The notes beneath the pieces were generated by a model. It was given only the letters and a program-made list of their open reading frames with translations. It was not told the origin of the DNA and made no database searches. From Paulinella micropora (Eukaryota > Cercozoa > Imbricatea > Euglyphida): DNA of 64,000 nucleotides. Position numbers and translations under genes: made by a program. Positions 39,280 through 51,429 of this stretch are shown here, in pieces. The stretch spans positions 804,446 to 868,445 of the forward strand of contig BJOX01000010.1 in assembly GCA_009731375.1 (NCBI GenBank), in the 5' to 3' direction. Position 1 is the stretch's first letter. Each line of letters opens with the position of its first letter.

Positions 39280-42200
39280 ATGCCTACTGTTGCTGAACAG
39301 GATACGAACAGTTCCGTTCCTCCTAGACGTGAAGTTGAAGGCACACAGCCTCACAAGCCTCAAGGTAAGCATTTGCTAGTTCATCCCTCGAGAGCTAATA
39401 TGATAAATGATGCGAATAGGAAGGCGAAGAAGGCGATGGAGGAGAGGAAGCCGCAACTGAAGGCTAGGTCTCCGCCTACGAAGAAGCAGCGGACCGTTCC
39501 CCCGCCAAAGGACGCAACCGTCTCTACGGTAGACAAGTGTACATCTAGTGTACCGGACTCTGTCAAGCGGACACTTGAGATACCGGAAGCCCCGGAGACT
39601 CAAGAAGTTAAGTTGGAGGAAAAGAGGGAAGAACGGAAGGAGGACAAGGAACTTGAGCTTAGACTCAAAACCCTAGAACAAAAAATTCATGTGCTAGCGG
39701 CTAGTATACATAGACCGGACGCGCTATGCTACACTGACCTCTTTTGTGAAACTTTACAAACCACATTAAAAGTTGGTAATGATACGATGGCGAATATTAA
39801 TATTGTCGGCCAGAAGTTTTTGAATAGTCACCGGACATGGGTTGACAAAAATATTAGAAAAACAAAGGGGACCCTAAAAGGGGTAGGCAGCCGTACGGAA
39901 ATTACGGGCATCGTCACATTAATTTTCAAATTGAAATCCGGTCGAGTATATCGTGCGGACCTCTATGTTGTCCCCGATTACCACGGTTCAATCCTGCTGT
40001 CGTATGACCAATTGGCTACGATGGGGGCAGTGATCGATTGCGCCGCACGGCGAGTAATTTATGGAGTGAAGAATGGAGAGAAGGAGGATATTAATCCGAT
40101 GACTGCTACTGACTCATACGAGGCTTTTGAGCTGAGTCTAGCAACGGAGAGAAAAAGGTTGGCCTTCGTACATGAGGCAACTGAAGCCTATGTACACCCC
40201 TATGTCACAGTGCCGGACGAACTGTCCTGGACCGACAATTGGGAGACGGAGATGCAGGCGTATACGGTTACGATTCCCGCATGGGACAAAAAGTCTATTG
40301 ATGACTTAATCGTAGCGCGTAATGAGGAGATAATATGTGTTGCGAAACAGTGCCCGTCGTTGGCCAGATTCGCAGAAGGTGGTGGGGCAGATGTCCATAT
40401 TACTAATGGCTACTGTTACCACGCAAAGATGTCAGATGAAAAGAGAGAGGCGTTTGTGCCAAGGAGGAAGGGGCGTATCCCCGATACTCCAGAGGATGAC
40501 ATTAAAACTTTTATCACGAACTTTTGGGGCGATGTGCCTACCTGGCCGCGCTCATTAACTGAAGTGAAAAAGTGTCTACGGACTCTATTTGAGAGTAACA
40601 AGCCGTATACTGTCATTCTGCCGTACAATGAGAAGGCGATATGGGCACAGGAGATAAGGGACCGGCTTATTGATCATCCTATACCGGTTCCCTCTCGCAA
40701 GCAACAGTTAGTGGTGGCTTGTCGCCTCGGGTCTCGGGAGCAGAGCAGTGCATACAAGCAAAAGCTCAGAGCCCAGGACAAGTTGAAATTGATACCTCAA
40801 GCTTTCACATGCTTTGATGGTTTCTACACCCGTAAGGCTCCGATACAATACGCGAACCTTATTGATATGCTTGTCGGACTCGGTCATGATGATGAGCCGG
40901 ACACAGTCACGTATGAACGGACGGGACTGGACGATTTGTCCGAGGAAGATTTGAGTTTGGAGGAGGACTTAGCGCCCCTCAAAGAACATAAGAAGATGTC
41001 GGAGGAAGATTTCCAAGCGGCGGCGCGGAAAATTTTAGAAGAAGGAGTGGGTACGGAGAGAGAGAAGGAGCTTCTCAAAGCTAAGATGGAGGCGTACAGA
41101 GAAATTTTCGACCCTCCTCGGGCAGGTGGTGTAAAGTCGGAGGACTTCACTGCTGTCATTTACAAGATACCGGGTGCGGAGCCATCTCCGGCACCGCGGA
41201 GGGCAAATTTGAGCATACATGAGGCGAAGATAGCGGAGGAGAACGTGAGACAGTTGCTCAACGAGGACTTTATTGAGAGATCTACATCTCCAATTGTCTC
41301 TCAACCGAAAATCGTCCCCAAGCCAGGAGGAGAATGGCGTTTGACGATCAATTATGCCCGTGTGAATAAGGTGCTAGAGGAAGAGAGAAATCCTCTGCCG
41401 ACCTTAGAAGAGGGCAGAAGAGTGCTGCGGAATGCTAAATTCTATTCGGTCATTGACCTTAAGAACGGCTTCTGGCAGATACCACTGGACGAGAAATCCA
41501 GATGGCTGACTGCATTCGTGGTATGGAAATATACCAGTGGAAGGTGCTTCCGATGGGACTCAAACAGGCCCCGGGGCTCTTTCAGAAGGCGATGCAGAAG
41601 ATGTTGAGTGGTCAATATGACGACCAGTCGGAGGATGGTTTTATGAGAAGGAGAGGACAGAAGGCGGGAGAATATGCATTTTGTTACATCGATGACATTA
41701 TCGTATACTCTAACACAATGGAAGAGCATATCGATCACTTGTCAGATGTCTTCAGGCGCATCGGAGCTTTTGGCCTGAAATGCAACCTAAAGAAATGTCA
41801 GCTTGCAAAGACAAGTGTGACGTATTTGGGTTACGAGATTTCTCATAACACAGTCTCGATATCGCGCGAGAAGAGGGAGGAGATCATGAGTAGACAGTTG
41901 CCAAAGAATCGCACAGAGTTACACTCTTTTCTTGCGATGGCACAGTACTACAGCCATACCCGATTGGGGGTGCAACTCGGGCTAAGTTGGAGAAGATGAT
42001 TGATTTTGGAGACTTTGAGAAGTGGGATGAGGAGGCTTTGCAGGCGTTTAATACGCTCAAAGATCTCATTTACAAAGATCCCAAGGACGGCGGATTAGTA
42101 CTTATGATGCCCGACTTTACGAAGCCGTTCGTAGTCGACACGGATGCATCTAAGTTTGCGATTGGCGCGGTGCTGCAACAGGAAGATGAGGAGAAAAAGT

Positions 42201-45018
42201 TGCGCCCGATCATGTTTATTAGTAGAAAGCTGTGTGCGGCGGAGCGAAATTACTGCACGCGACAGAGGGAGGCGTTGGCAGTAGTATGGGCTCTCAAGAG
42301 GCTCAGAGAATACTTGTGGGGAGGACCTCTATTCACGGTTAGGACCGATCATCACAACCTTCTTTGGTTGATGAATCATGAACAAACCGGCCGTTTGGCG
42401 CGGTGGCAAGCTTTCTTGTCATGTTTCAATTTCACGATGGTCTACTTACCGGGAAAGCGAAACGTAGTCGCTGATAGCCTTTCCAGGCTAGAGTTTCAGT
42501 CGGAGGTGTCGGCTCTCGTATCATCAGTGGAGATGATGGACCTGTCCACGGACAAGGTATACGAGGTGAGCCACATAGAGGCGATGCAGATGGCAAGAGG
42601 CGTTCGTTATGACCGCACGGGTCTACGATATAGTCCTCAAGGCCCGGAGCATGGCATATGCTGTGAGGCGCATGTTCTCGAAGACGCTGAGTGGTCTTAT
42701 GAGGCATACGAGAACGCGAAGGCGAATATAAAAGAAGAGGAGGAGACGACTGAGGTCTGTACTGAACCTCCACAGGAAAATCGAAGCGAGCTTGATGAAG
42801 ACCCGGAAAGGGTAGGAGTAAGGTTGGAGGACGGTACTATTCATATCGCCTCGCCTACCGCGTGGAGGCAGCAACAGGCGACGGATCCGGAGTTCAAGGA
42901 GCTCATAACGTTATACAAGAACCCTAATGAGCTTAAAAAGACTCCACAGATCAAAGATCAGATGAAGGAGATGGCGTGGAGAGATGGGCTATTGTGGTAC
43001 AAGGGCCAGCATGGCAAATTTGCATCACAGCCTGACAAATGGACTCTCTGGGTACCAGAGAAGTTGAGGCGCTTTATATATGTCGCAGCCCATAACTGCC
43101 CCTTACTGGCACATCCGGGTCGACAAAGAACTCATTGGTTCATAGCGAGGCGATTTTGGTGGAAAGGGATGAAGGAGGAGATAGACAGGGAAGTGGACGC
43201 ATGCATCCCATGCAAAACCACAAAGACACCGCTGAAGGCGAACTTTGGCCTGATCGGTACATTCCCGTTACACGCCGGGATGTTTGAATTTTTACACATC
43301 GATCATGTGGGACCTTTCCCCGAATCGGCCGAAGGGTACAAATACCTATTACTGCGATAGATCGAGCCACCAATTATGTCTGGGTTGTTCCTGTTAAGGA
43401 CGTTACAGGCAAGACAACTGCGGAGGCTCTGATCGACAGGATCGTTTCGCAGATCGGAGTGCCTAGAAAGATATGTTCTGATCGAGGTTCTGACTTTAAT
43501 AATGAAGTCATCGACAGACTATCTAAGTACTACGGGATGAAATGGCAATATGTTACTGCCTATAACCCGAGAGCGAATGGCAAGATCGAGCGGGTACATA
43601 GACCTCTCAAAGCCTCGCTTAAGATGTACTGTATGAAGAAGGAGAATCAGAGAGCCTGGGTGGAGGCAGCACCTTCATTTGCCTTTGCAATGAACTGTCT
43701 ACCCTCATCGGCATTAGGAGGAGCCAGGAGCTCAGTCTCGCCATATCAATTGGTTTACGGCCGAGAGCCTAATATCCCAACCTCGCTTCTGCATCCAAAG
43801 GACACTTGGGCAGATGAGGATGAGTTGTTCGGGATGAGGCTAAGAGCGAAGATGGAGGCGGAGCAAATAGTTGCGGCGCATAGGGAGGCGGAGCGCAGAA
43901 AGACTGATGCACAAGGAGTGCGACAAGCGCACTTAGATCAAGTCCGTTTCCGGGTTGGGGATATTGTACTCCTGTACCATCCTCAAGTACCCAAGGGGGT
44001 TAGCTCTAAGCTGTTTACCCACTGGAAAGGACCATACCAGATTATGGAGCAGATGGGACCTCTGAACTATAAGATCAGGGGTAGAGGGAAGGTGCAAATT
44101 GTGAATGTTCGAAGGCTGATCAAATATGACCCCTTCTTACTCGAGGATGAATCCGTTGAGGAGGCGTTGAAACGGATGAAGGAGGATTTCAAAGAGGTAC
44201 CGCCTATCAGTAAGGAGGATACCTTAGAGGAGGAGAATGCCTATCGGGCACCTGTCTCGGAGAAGGAGGAGACCGAGAAGGAGAGCAAGGAAGACTCAAA
44301 CCGCAAAAGCGCGGCGGGGACTCAGTCTAAGGCCCCCATAGTCCGCGGCGGTACAAAGGAGAAGTTCACGGAGGCGCAGAGGAGGAGAGCGCAAAATGAC
44401 CTTATCTTCGACCAACCGAGGAAGGTGGCGAGATCGACGCGAGCGACGGATGTCCATGGAGGAGGAGAAGAGAAGGACACTAACCCAAACGCGGGTAATG
44501 TGGACATTCGACATGCGCGATGGAAGGAAGGCGAGGCGATTGCGACCATCAAGTGGGTCCGAGACGCTTTTTATCTGTTGAGACCGGCAGAATCTCATGT
44601 TGCCGATGACACTCTCTCAGATCTTTATCTCATGCGAGCTGTGGCGGTCCCGCAGACTACACGGGCAGCGCGGACATCGAAGAGATCCTCAGCAGCAAAA
44701 ACGATACAACCGGTACTCCATTTCTGGAGAAGCATGGACCCTGTTGAGGATCCAAAAGCTAGACAATACTTACCGGTATACAAAGACGCGAAAGATCTCG
44801 AGACTTGGGATGATACTATTACCCCTCGAGACAAAGACCACACTGCGTGGACTATTCAGTCACTGCCTAGGGGAGTGCTTGACATTCCTTTTGACTTATC
44901 ATTGGGCGCCATCCCTAACAAAATATGGGACATTCTTGAGGAGTCAAAGTTTGACTTGACTTTTGTTGGCGGCCCGCCACCTGGCAAAGGGGTTCGCGCA
45001 AGGCGACGAAGGCAGTAA
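39280..45018 (+). pseudogene. pol: Pol polyprotein, copy 2, three frame breaks
   Basis: Same domain order as copy 1 and almost identical in RT to integrase. Compared with copy 1 there is a 4-base loss near 41519 (in RT, before the MEIYQWKVLPMG region), a 5-base loss near 41956 with a 1-base gain near 41970 (end of RT/connection), and a 1-base loss near 43347 (integrase core). The protease-like site again reads DTMA. YIDD and D,D35E codons are still present. It can no longer make a complete Pol. Confidence 0.95.
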
Positions 45019-45820
45019 GTGACATTTTTTTCTTTTATCACGCGTCGGACATTGAAAGCTGCATGTGGATTAATCTCATAGTACCCATGTCAGATCATGT
45101 CTTATTAAAATATTTTTATACCATTGTTGTTACTTGGCATTTTTATCGCAACATATGAGTGCGAAGGTCAATCGGCAAATGGATACGACACCGTAGAAGG
45201 GGATTGCTTGTGAGTTTAGCGATGGTGTTCCTGGTACGACCCTGCTTCAAGTATCCAGGGTGATGTTCTCAAAAAATGTTCTCATAGTAGACATATTAAA
45301 TATTTTTTTCTTTGGATATACTTAATATCGTCATACCAGCACGGTCCGTCTCTACTTGTGTCGGTTTATCGCATGGTCGGGTTCACTCACACCGGCTTTG
45401 GATATAGTTATTAGGACTGGCCCCCTAGTACTATATTAAGGTAACCGATTGAAAACAAGGGTATGTTATTAAAAGACAATGTATTTACTGATCGGAAGTG
45501 TTTTTAGAGAAGGAGAAAAATTATAATGCTGCTTTTATTTTAATAGTAATACTATTGTTCTTGACATACTGCCTCAGGATTAAGTTACGGGGGGGACAAC
45601 GAGTGTGGAAGGAGGAGTTTTTTATTTATTTACAAAAAATGAGGCTAGAGATTTACAGTTGACGCGTGTCTGGTGTATGCGTTTTATTTATCCACTGCAC
45701 CGTCTATCCGTGGGTTAATGCACTTAGTTGCAACACCCCGTAGCGTTTGTGCAGAAAAGAAATCAGCAGCTATATGACGAAAATATTGCATATTTCCGTC
45801 ATAAAAACGGGAAGGAGTAC
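45019..45820 (+). other. 3' untranslated region and polypurine tract, copy 2
   Basis: Closely matches 34005-34800. It ends with a purine tract directly before the 3' LTR. Confidence 0.75.
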
Positions 45821-46070
45821 TGTAGGCATCACCCCCCCGGATAGCCGGTAAAAAGTACAGTTTTTCGGGTGTCAGGTGCACCTAGTTTTTTTCCCAGTAT
45901 TTCAATATCGTTTGGCCGGATTTGACCTAATGCCATTTTAACCGTGGTCTGTGGCCGCTTTCTTTTTCGGCTTCACTGAGCTAATATAACGAGACATCAT
46001 TCTCCTTTGGGGGATTTGTGTCTGGTTGTATTACCGACTTTTTATCGAGCTATCTTCAGGGATTGTAACA
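45821..46070 (+). repeat. 3' LTR, copy 2
   Basis: 250 bp, TGTAGGC..TTGTAACA. Confidence 0.95.
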
Positions 46071-46072
46071 AA

Positions 46073-46397
46073 GACATTTCGGGAAAAACTGATAGAATGG
46101 GCAAAGAAAAGGGAGGTATGTCCTCATGAGTTAGAAAGGGTACGAGAGGCAATGATCAAGGCAGAGGAAGCGAATATATCGGGGTTGATGTTGCCTGAGA
46201 TGAGACGGGCACGATACGTGTGGAACCAAGAGGCGAGGGAAATGCGGAGACAGTTCAAGGAGTCAATGAAGGCTGTCAAACGGGAGAGACGTGAATATGA
46301 AGAGCCCAGGAAGGCTGAGGAGCAGGAGAAACGAAAAAGGGAGGGGAAACAGACAAAAGAAGAGAAGCCATACAAGAAGGCTATGGAGGAGGAATAA
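46073..46397 (+). pseudogene. Hypothetical Lys/Glu-rich ORF unit 2, rear part
   Basis: Open from the end of copy 2 to TAA 46395-46397: REKLIEWAKKREVCPHELE, then a long Arg/Glu/Lys-rich coiled-coil-like tail ending KKAMEEE. It is probably continuous with 35502-35683 before insertion of copy 2. No known domain. Confidence 0.4.
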
Positions 46398-46442
46398 CTA
46401 ATGAGGTAGGAGGGACACGACCCATACTTCCATACTTTAGGC

Positions 46443-46601
46443 ATGTCTGAGGGAGACAAAGCGGAGAAGGTCAGACGTCAGAAGAAGAGGAAGAACGTAG
46501 TGGGGAAACGAGTGAGGAGACGGAAGAAAGGGAGGATTACGGGTGTGGAAAGATGCTGGCGTCTTGGGCTGGGAGACAGGAAGAGGAATATTTCGAAATG
46601 A
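46443..46601 (+). CDS. Hypothetical basic ORF, unit 3 start
   Basis: 52 codons from ATG 46443, two bases after ATACTTTAGG (46432-46441). It begins MSEGDKAEKVRRQKKRKN and is very basic, and it ends shortly before the LTR-like piece of family C. It resembles the unit 2 start (acidic-basic MEEKKSDKAEREK) in composition. It may be a truncated third unit. Confidence 0.3.
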   Translation: MSEGDKAEKVRRQKKRKNVVGKRVRRRKKGRITGVERCWRLGLGDRKRNISK

Positions 46602-46663
46602 GGCGACAAGTTCAGGGGGGCCTATACACCGGGGGCCTTTGCAAAGCCGGTTAACTTAGTACT

Positions 46664-46820
46664 GTGTTACGATAGTAGGATATTTAATAAACAGATAACT
46701 GTTACTAACGATATGAAGACTGAGGAATACCTAAAGTAGGGACTCCGTAATCTCCAGACCAAGGCTAATCGGCAGACCGGAACGGTCAGTATTGCCATTA
46801 TATACCGGGTGGGCGGCATA
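46664..46820 (-). repeat. LTR-like fragment of family C, minus strand
   Basis: Reverse complement of 17763-17918 with few differences; on this strand it ends CGTAACA. It lies downstream (in minus orientation) of the family C pol remnant 48733-49290 and could be that element's 3' LTR. Confidence 0.6.
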
Positions 46821-48732
46821 ATCCCTTCTCCCCCCCGAGCGCGCTCGCCAGTTTGCGCGCGAGGAGTCGAACTGACGCCCCCGCTGACCAACATCGGGAT
46901 AAAATGCAAATACAAACCTGAGTGACGGTCAACGCCGTACTCGTATTAACGAATTAAACAAAATTGTAGGTTGGGCCAAACGCCAACACTTACACTACGT
47001 AAGATTTTGATTAATTTCCCGTTAAGCCATTCGTTAATGCTTCAATCTGCGCCCCTCGCCGCCCGTTGAATCAGGTTTCCGCCACCCCGTGCCCGAAACC
47101 GTTATCCCCCGCCTTTGAGACCAAAACTTGCCTCTTACCCTCAATTCCCCGTAACCGGCCCCTAGTCACTCATCGTCCCCGCGACCTAGTGTCGGTCTAT
47201 ACTATCCTAAGCGAGTCTTCTCTTCCCCGTTTCCGGAACTCCGCCGATTCCGTCGATCCGGTGCTCACCAGGCCGCGCCGTCGCTCGATCGATCCTCATG
47301 CGTTGCCGCCGATTCCCGTGCCCTGACGCCGCCGCCGTCTCGGTCACGCCTGATCCCAGGTGTTGAAGCCACCCCCGTCTCGGTCACGCCGAATCCAAGG
47401 TGTTGAAGCAGCCCCCACGCCGAATCCAAGGCCATACCCGAATTGATACTTCTGGCTTTTAATAGCCTCATAGTGCCCGCTTGGTACGCTGCAGTGCCGG
47501 TCGCCCAGCCCAGAGGTAACGTAGGCAAGGAAAGGCTCCCCCGGACCTTTGCTACCCCCACCAAGGCCCCTCCAGCTCTGAAACGCCATGCTTGAAACGA
47601 ACCTAAGAACTGATAACACGAATGATATACATACCCACTATCTATTCATCACTTCATCCCTTCTCCCCCCAAAAAGATCCATGTCCCCCGTTGATCCCCT
47701 TCAAAGCCCCCCTGTGTAATATTCTCACTCTGGTGTCCCCCTCACCCGAGTGTCAGAGTTGCCGCTTTCCCGTTGTCCTCTTCCTCGTTCTTCTCGTCGT
47801 CTTTCTTTTCATCTTTCTCATTTCTGCCCCGCGCCCCCTCCCCTCTCACTATCCCATCCTCTTACTATTCCATCCACTCCCGACTATCCTATCCATCAGC
47901 CTATTGACTATCCCTATTTGGTATCCCCTGTCTTCCTCCCCCCTCGCTATTCTACCCCTCTCTATCTAAACTGGATTAGTCAGTATGCATTAGCCCCACG
48001 CTCGACCCGTATGCCCCTTTCATCCGCTGGTATAAGAAGAATATATAGAGTTCGATTTCATCGCTCGTCACCGAGTGGAATAATACAAGGTCTTGTGCCG
48101 ATCCGCTCCCCAGTTTCCCCAATGAGCCTATAAGGCATAAGACATGTATGTCATTCATTTCCCGATATATCCGCTATGTCCGATAGGGCGACAGTCCGCG
48201 ATTTTTCTGCAAGCCCGCATAGTTGTATAATATGTCAGTTTGATATTTCCCCCCCCCATAACCCCGTAAAGTCACACAGTATTATAAATTTCTATAACCC
48301 GTGAGCCCGTATAGTATAATAATCTTCTCGTATATGTATGCATAACCCGCGTCTTCACAATGTGTACCTCGTTGGTATAAAGTTCATGTCGCATGCCCGT
48401 CACCGTACCTGTGAAAGTAAAAGTATACCGCTCCCCCCTCTCTGGTCTTCAGTCATCTTCGATCTCGTGTATCATTCATATTCTCATCACCCCCTCATAA
48501 AGTCCCGTAATTCATTTACACTGTTATCACCCCCTCATGTATCCGCAAGTCATTGAAGTCAATATCACCCCGTCATATACCCGCAATTCAGTAATACCGT
48601 CATCACCCCGTCATATACCCGCAGTTCATATTCTTTTCATCTCATCTTCTCTCATCTTCTTTTTCATTTTTCATTCTTCTCCATTCATATTCTATCTTTT
48701 CGCTCGTCATCAGTTCATCACCTCCTCCGCTA
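46821..48732. repeat. C-rich region with short tandem repeats
   Basis: Probably the 3' untranslated part of element C. Tandem units: a ~40-bp GTCTCGGTCACGCC..GGTGTTGAAGC repeat at about 47335-47430, and ~38-bp ATCACCCCNTCATATACCCGC units, four copies, at about 48484-48640. No gene is seen. Confidence 0.5.
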
Positions 48733-49290
48733 TTGCGCCCGTCCTCTTGCCCGTGTCATCCGACCACCCGTCGTAGGCCGCTTCTTGCCTCTTGACACAA
48801 CGGCTGCTGGCGGGGCGCCGATAATCTCGAAAGGCAGGCCCTCCGCATCTATCTCGACGTCGTCCCAAATGTGTGCCGGTATCCGCCTCTCTTCGGTGAG
48901 ATCGAACTGCACATTCAACACCAACCGCGGTCTCGTTTGAATGGTGTATGGGATATGATCTTCGTCATCCAACTTGACAGTAGCATCGCACGTTTCTCGC
49001 TTCTTCACCGCCTTTTCCAGAAAAACCTGGTCAAACCGCAGCATCTTTTCCTCCCCCACCTCATCACTACTCCTCCAAAAGTGCATCACCGGAGTTATTC
49101 CCTTTCGTATCTTATGTCGTGACGTTCCCCCCAAACTTAGGACCCGCATGACATAAAAGTCGTCCATCGTATCATCACTTACTTCCTTTTCCGCTGGCAT
49201 CATTAAGTAGAACTTATCAGTCTTCCACTTGATCTTATCAATCTCTCCTGCTTTTTCCACCCATAGGCCTCGCCCGTTTTTGATCCCCAT
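48733..49290 (-). pseudogene. C-terminal Pol domain of divergent LTR retroelement (family C)
   Basis: On the minus strand about 186 codons read IDKIKWKTDKFYLMMPAE, SDDTMDDFYVMRV, PVMHFWRSSDEV, ETCDATVKLDDEDH, YTIQTRPRLVLNVQFDL and IPAHIWDD, ending in a basic tail. This lines up over its whole length with the last about 170 residues of Pol in copies 1 and 2 (KWVRDAFYLLRPAE, HFWRSMDPVE, TIQSLPRGVLDIPFDL, IPNKIWDI) at clearly lower identity. No integrase, RT or gag of this element is in the window, so it is a 3' remnant. Confidence 0.75.
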
Positions 49291-49910
49291 ATGCCCCTCC
49301 GGCGCCTCCGGCTTCGATGGTCACCCTGGACCTCGCTTTTCTTGACCCCCTTGTGCACTCACGCCTTCTCCCTTTGCTTCCACCTCCCCTCCCTGACAGT
49401 ATACTCTTTCCGCTCAATCACCCAACCCTTACCAAGCCCTTAGCCTTTAACTTTACAATCACCTAACCCTCACCCTGTAGTGAAATTAACCTTGGCAAAG
49501 GGGTGAGCACGGTCACTCGTGGTCCGGTAAACCCCTGTTATTAAATAACTATTCTCGAAAGTAACTTCACTCTAAGGCAGATTTCAACTGATTGAAAAGT
49601 TGAATCAGAATAATTTATATATTTTATATACTAAAAAATTTAAGATTGAAAGTTGGGTGAGGCTTTTCAACTAATCAGTTTATTCCGGCCGCCCCACTAA
49701 TCCTTATTTTGGGTATTACAGGTACTTGCCACACGTAGGGAATCATTGAGTGTATTACAGAGTGGGAAGCGGCGCAAAAGGAAAGTGGAAGGACGGTGGT
49801 ATCATCTTCGTATTTTAAACTTAAGTGCTGAGTAATCAAAGGTTCTGCTTCTTGGATTGCGCTATTATTGATAAAATTAAGTGAACTATTCTAAACCAAA
49901 AAGATTGCCA
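49291..49910. other. Spacer, nothing recognised
   Basis: CT-rich then AT-rich sequence. A short inverted similarity AACTGATTGAAAAGTTG / CTTTTCAACTAATCAGTT lies at 49590-49680. No exon is seen. Confidence 0.5.
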
Positions 49911-49913
49911 CCG

Positions 49914-50095
49914 CCCCCCCCCCCCCGGGGGGGGGGGGGGGGGGGGGGGGGGCGGGGGGGGGGNNNNNNNNNNNNNNNNNNNNNNNNNNNNNNNNNNNNN
50001 NNNNNNNNNNNNNNNNNNNNNNNNNNNNNNNNNNNNNNNNNNNNNNNNNNNNNNNNNNNCCCCCCCCCCCCCGGGGGGGGAGGGGGGGGGGGTGG
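49914..50095. other. Poly-C/poly-G flanked assembly gap
   Basis: N at 49964-50059 between C and G homopolymers. Confidence 0.95.
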
Positions 50096-50189
50096 GGGCA
50101 GGGGAGGGCGAACTAAGTACTGAGCAAAGAGACAGGGAAAGGAAATGCTTCAGAACTGGGTATGAACAGAGGGCCTGGCTCACAGGCGT

Positions 50190-50832
50190 GAATTAGGTAG
50201 GTAAACTATCTTGGTACTATCGACATTCGAACTGGCAAAGTCTTCCAACCTGTATCATCTTCTCAATCAATATGTGAGGTATGGACATGCTGAGCGCGTC
50301 TTGTGAAAGCTCAGGGGACTGAGCGGTCAAACTACGGCTTCAGCCTTGTGATTGCGGCGCTATGGTTGATGGAGAACGATAATTTCCAGGTTGCAGGATG
50401 TTGCCTCTTCAATGGCGTCAATAGTACTGTAGACATGCAAAGTGGCTTAATCGTCCAACCTTGATCTAAGCTTTCTCGGTCGATACTGCTAGGAGGATCA
50501 TGAAGCTAGTTAGTACTACAGAAATAAACCAGCAAGATGGGAGGCAAATACAGCGAAACTTTCCTGGCATTTGCGGTGATAATACTATGGACGTTCAACT
50601 GGCAAAACAGCCCACTTTGATCTGATTGTTCTCAATCAACATTTGAGATACGAAAATGCAGAGCACACCGTTGGAAAGTTCTTGTCTTGAGCTTCCAAAT
50701 GATTGCTTCAGCCTTGTCATACCACTTCGAGTGATGGAGAACGATGAGATCAAAGTCGAAGGGTTTTGTCCCTTGAATGTACCCAGAAATATCCTCAGAA
50801 ATTTACCACATTTTCACCTCTAGTCTCATAAT
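50190..50832. repeat. Diverged direct duplication with MITE-like ends
   Basis: About 50200-50400 and 50570-50780 share TACTATNGACNTTC..ACTGGCAAA, TTCTCAATCAAYAT, GCTTCAGCCTTGT and GATGGAGAACGAT. The second lies between GATGGGAGGCAAATAC (50536) and ACCACATTTTCACCTC (about 50815), the same end type as the short element at 6977-7058. Confidence 0.55.
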
Positions 50833-50989
50833 ATAATTTTGGGTTATCTATTAGCAAACTCAAGACAAGGGGGTTTTCAGACGATGTTAGAGTGGGGTAA
50901 GCAGAGAGGAAATCACGCGGGTGAGTGTGGCGCGAGAAGCCTTCGAGTTGGTCTGCACCGTGGCGCCACCGCTGCGTAACTAGAAAATG

Positions 50990-51005
50990 ATAATAATAAT
51001 AAATG

Positions 51006-51049
<44 letters not shown>

Positions 51050-51086
51050 TACTACTACTACTACTACTACTATTATTATTATTATG

Positions 51087-51126
<40 letters not shown>
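50990..51126. repeat. (ACT)n and (ATT)n microsatellite
   Basis: ACT trinucleotides to about 51071, then ATT, leading directly into a tRNA-like SINE head. Confidence 0.95.
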
Positions 51127-51127
<1 letters not shown>

Positions 51128-51131
51128 ATTA

Positions 51132-51209
51132 TGGACACCGTGATAGCCCAGTGGTCAAGTTCTACCATCTGGGCCCTGTCGCCAGTTCGATTCCCGTCGG
51201 TGCCACCAG
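51132..51209 (+). mobile_element. tRNA-derived SINE head (copy 1, cut by gap)
   Basis: Has a perfect-looking pol III A box TAGCCCAGTGG (51144-51154) and B box GTTCGATTC (51185-51193). The ends TGGACACC / GGTGCCACC can pair as an acceptor stem with one bulge. A second copy with a body is at 53178-53408 (-), so this is a repeat family and not a single tRNA gene. Confidence 0.8.
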
Positions 51210-51406
51210 NNNNNNNNNNNNNNNNNNNNNNNNNNNNNNNNNNNNNNNNNNNNNNNNNNNNNNNNNNNNNNNNNNNNNNNNNNNNNNNNNNNNNNNNNNN
51301 NNNNNNNNNNNNNNNNNNNNNNNNNNNNNNNNNNNNNNNNNNNNNNNNNNNNNNNNNNNNNNNNNNNNNNGGGTGGGGGGGGGGGGGGTCCCCCCCCCCC
51401 CCCCCC
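51210..51406. other. Assembly gap with G/C homopolymers
   Basis: N at 51210-51370, then G and C runs. Confidence 0.95.
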
Positions 51407-51429
51407 AACGCACACAACCCGCATTCCGC

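Larger units (their letters stand above)
35684..46070 (+). mobile_element. Ty3/gypsy LTR retrotransposon, copy 2 (10.39 kb)
   Basis: Same family and orientation as copy 1, 638 bp downstream. LTRs 35684-35934 and 45821-46070. The flanks (GAGA / AAGA) match only three of four bases, so the target duplication is unclear. gag is intact and longer than in copy 1; pol is broken at three places. The LTR variant (AAAAAGTACAGTTTTTCGGG) differs from copy 1 (AAAAAGTACCCTTTTTCTGG), so it is a sister subfamily and not a simple duplication. Confidence 0.97.

Noticed and set aside
24663-46070. Single tandem duplication producing both LTR elements
   Set aside because: Each has its own pair of LTRs, distinct LTR subtypes and unrelated sequence between them, so two insertions are more likely.
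35680-46074. Target-site duplication of LTR copy 2
   Set aside because: GAGA and AAGA agree in only three of four bases; not claimed.
48484-48640. CRISPR-like array
   Set aside because: Four ~38-bp direct units without unique spacers in eukaryotic DNA; simple tandem repeat.
49400-49480. C-rich telomere-like repeats (CACCTAACCCTCACCC)
   Set aside because: Too few and irregular to separate from general C-rich sequence.
51132-51209. Functional tRNA gene
   Set aside because: A and B boxes are good, but the acceptor stem has a bulge, the anticodon arm does not fold cleanly, and a second copy carries a SINE body.
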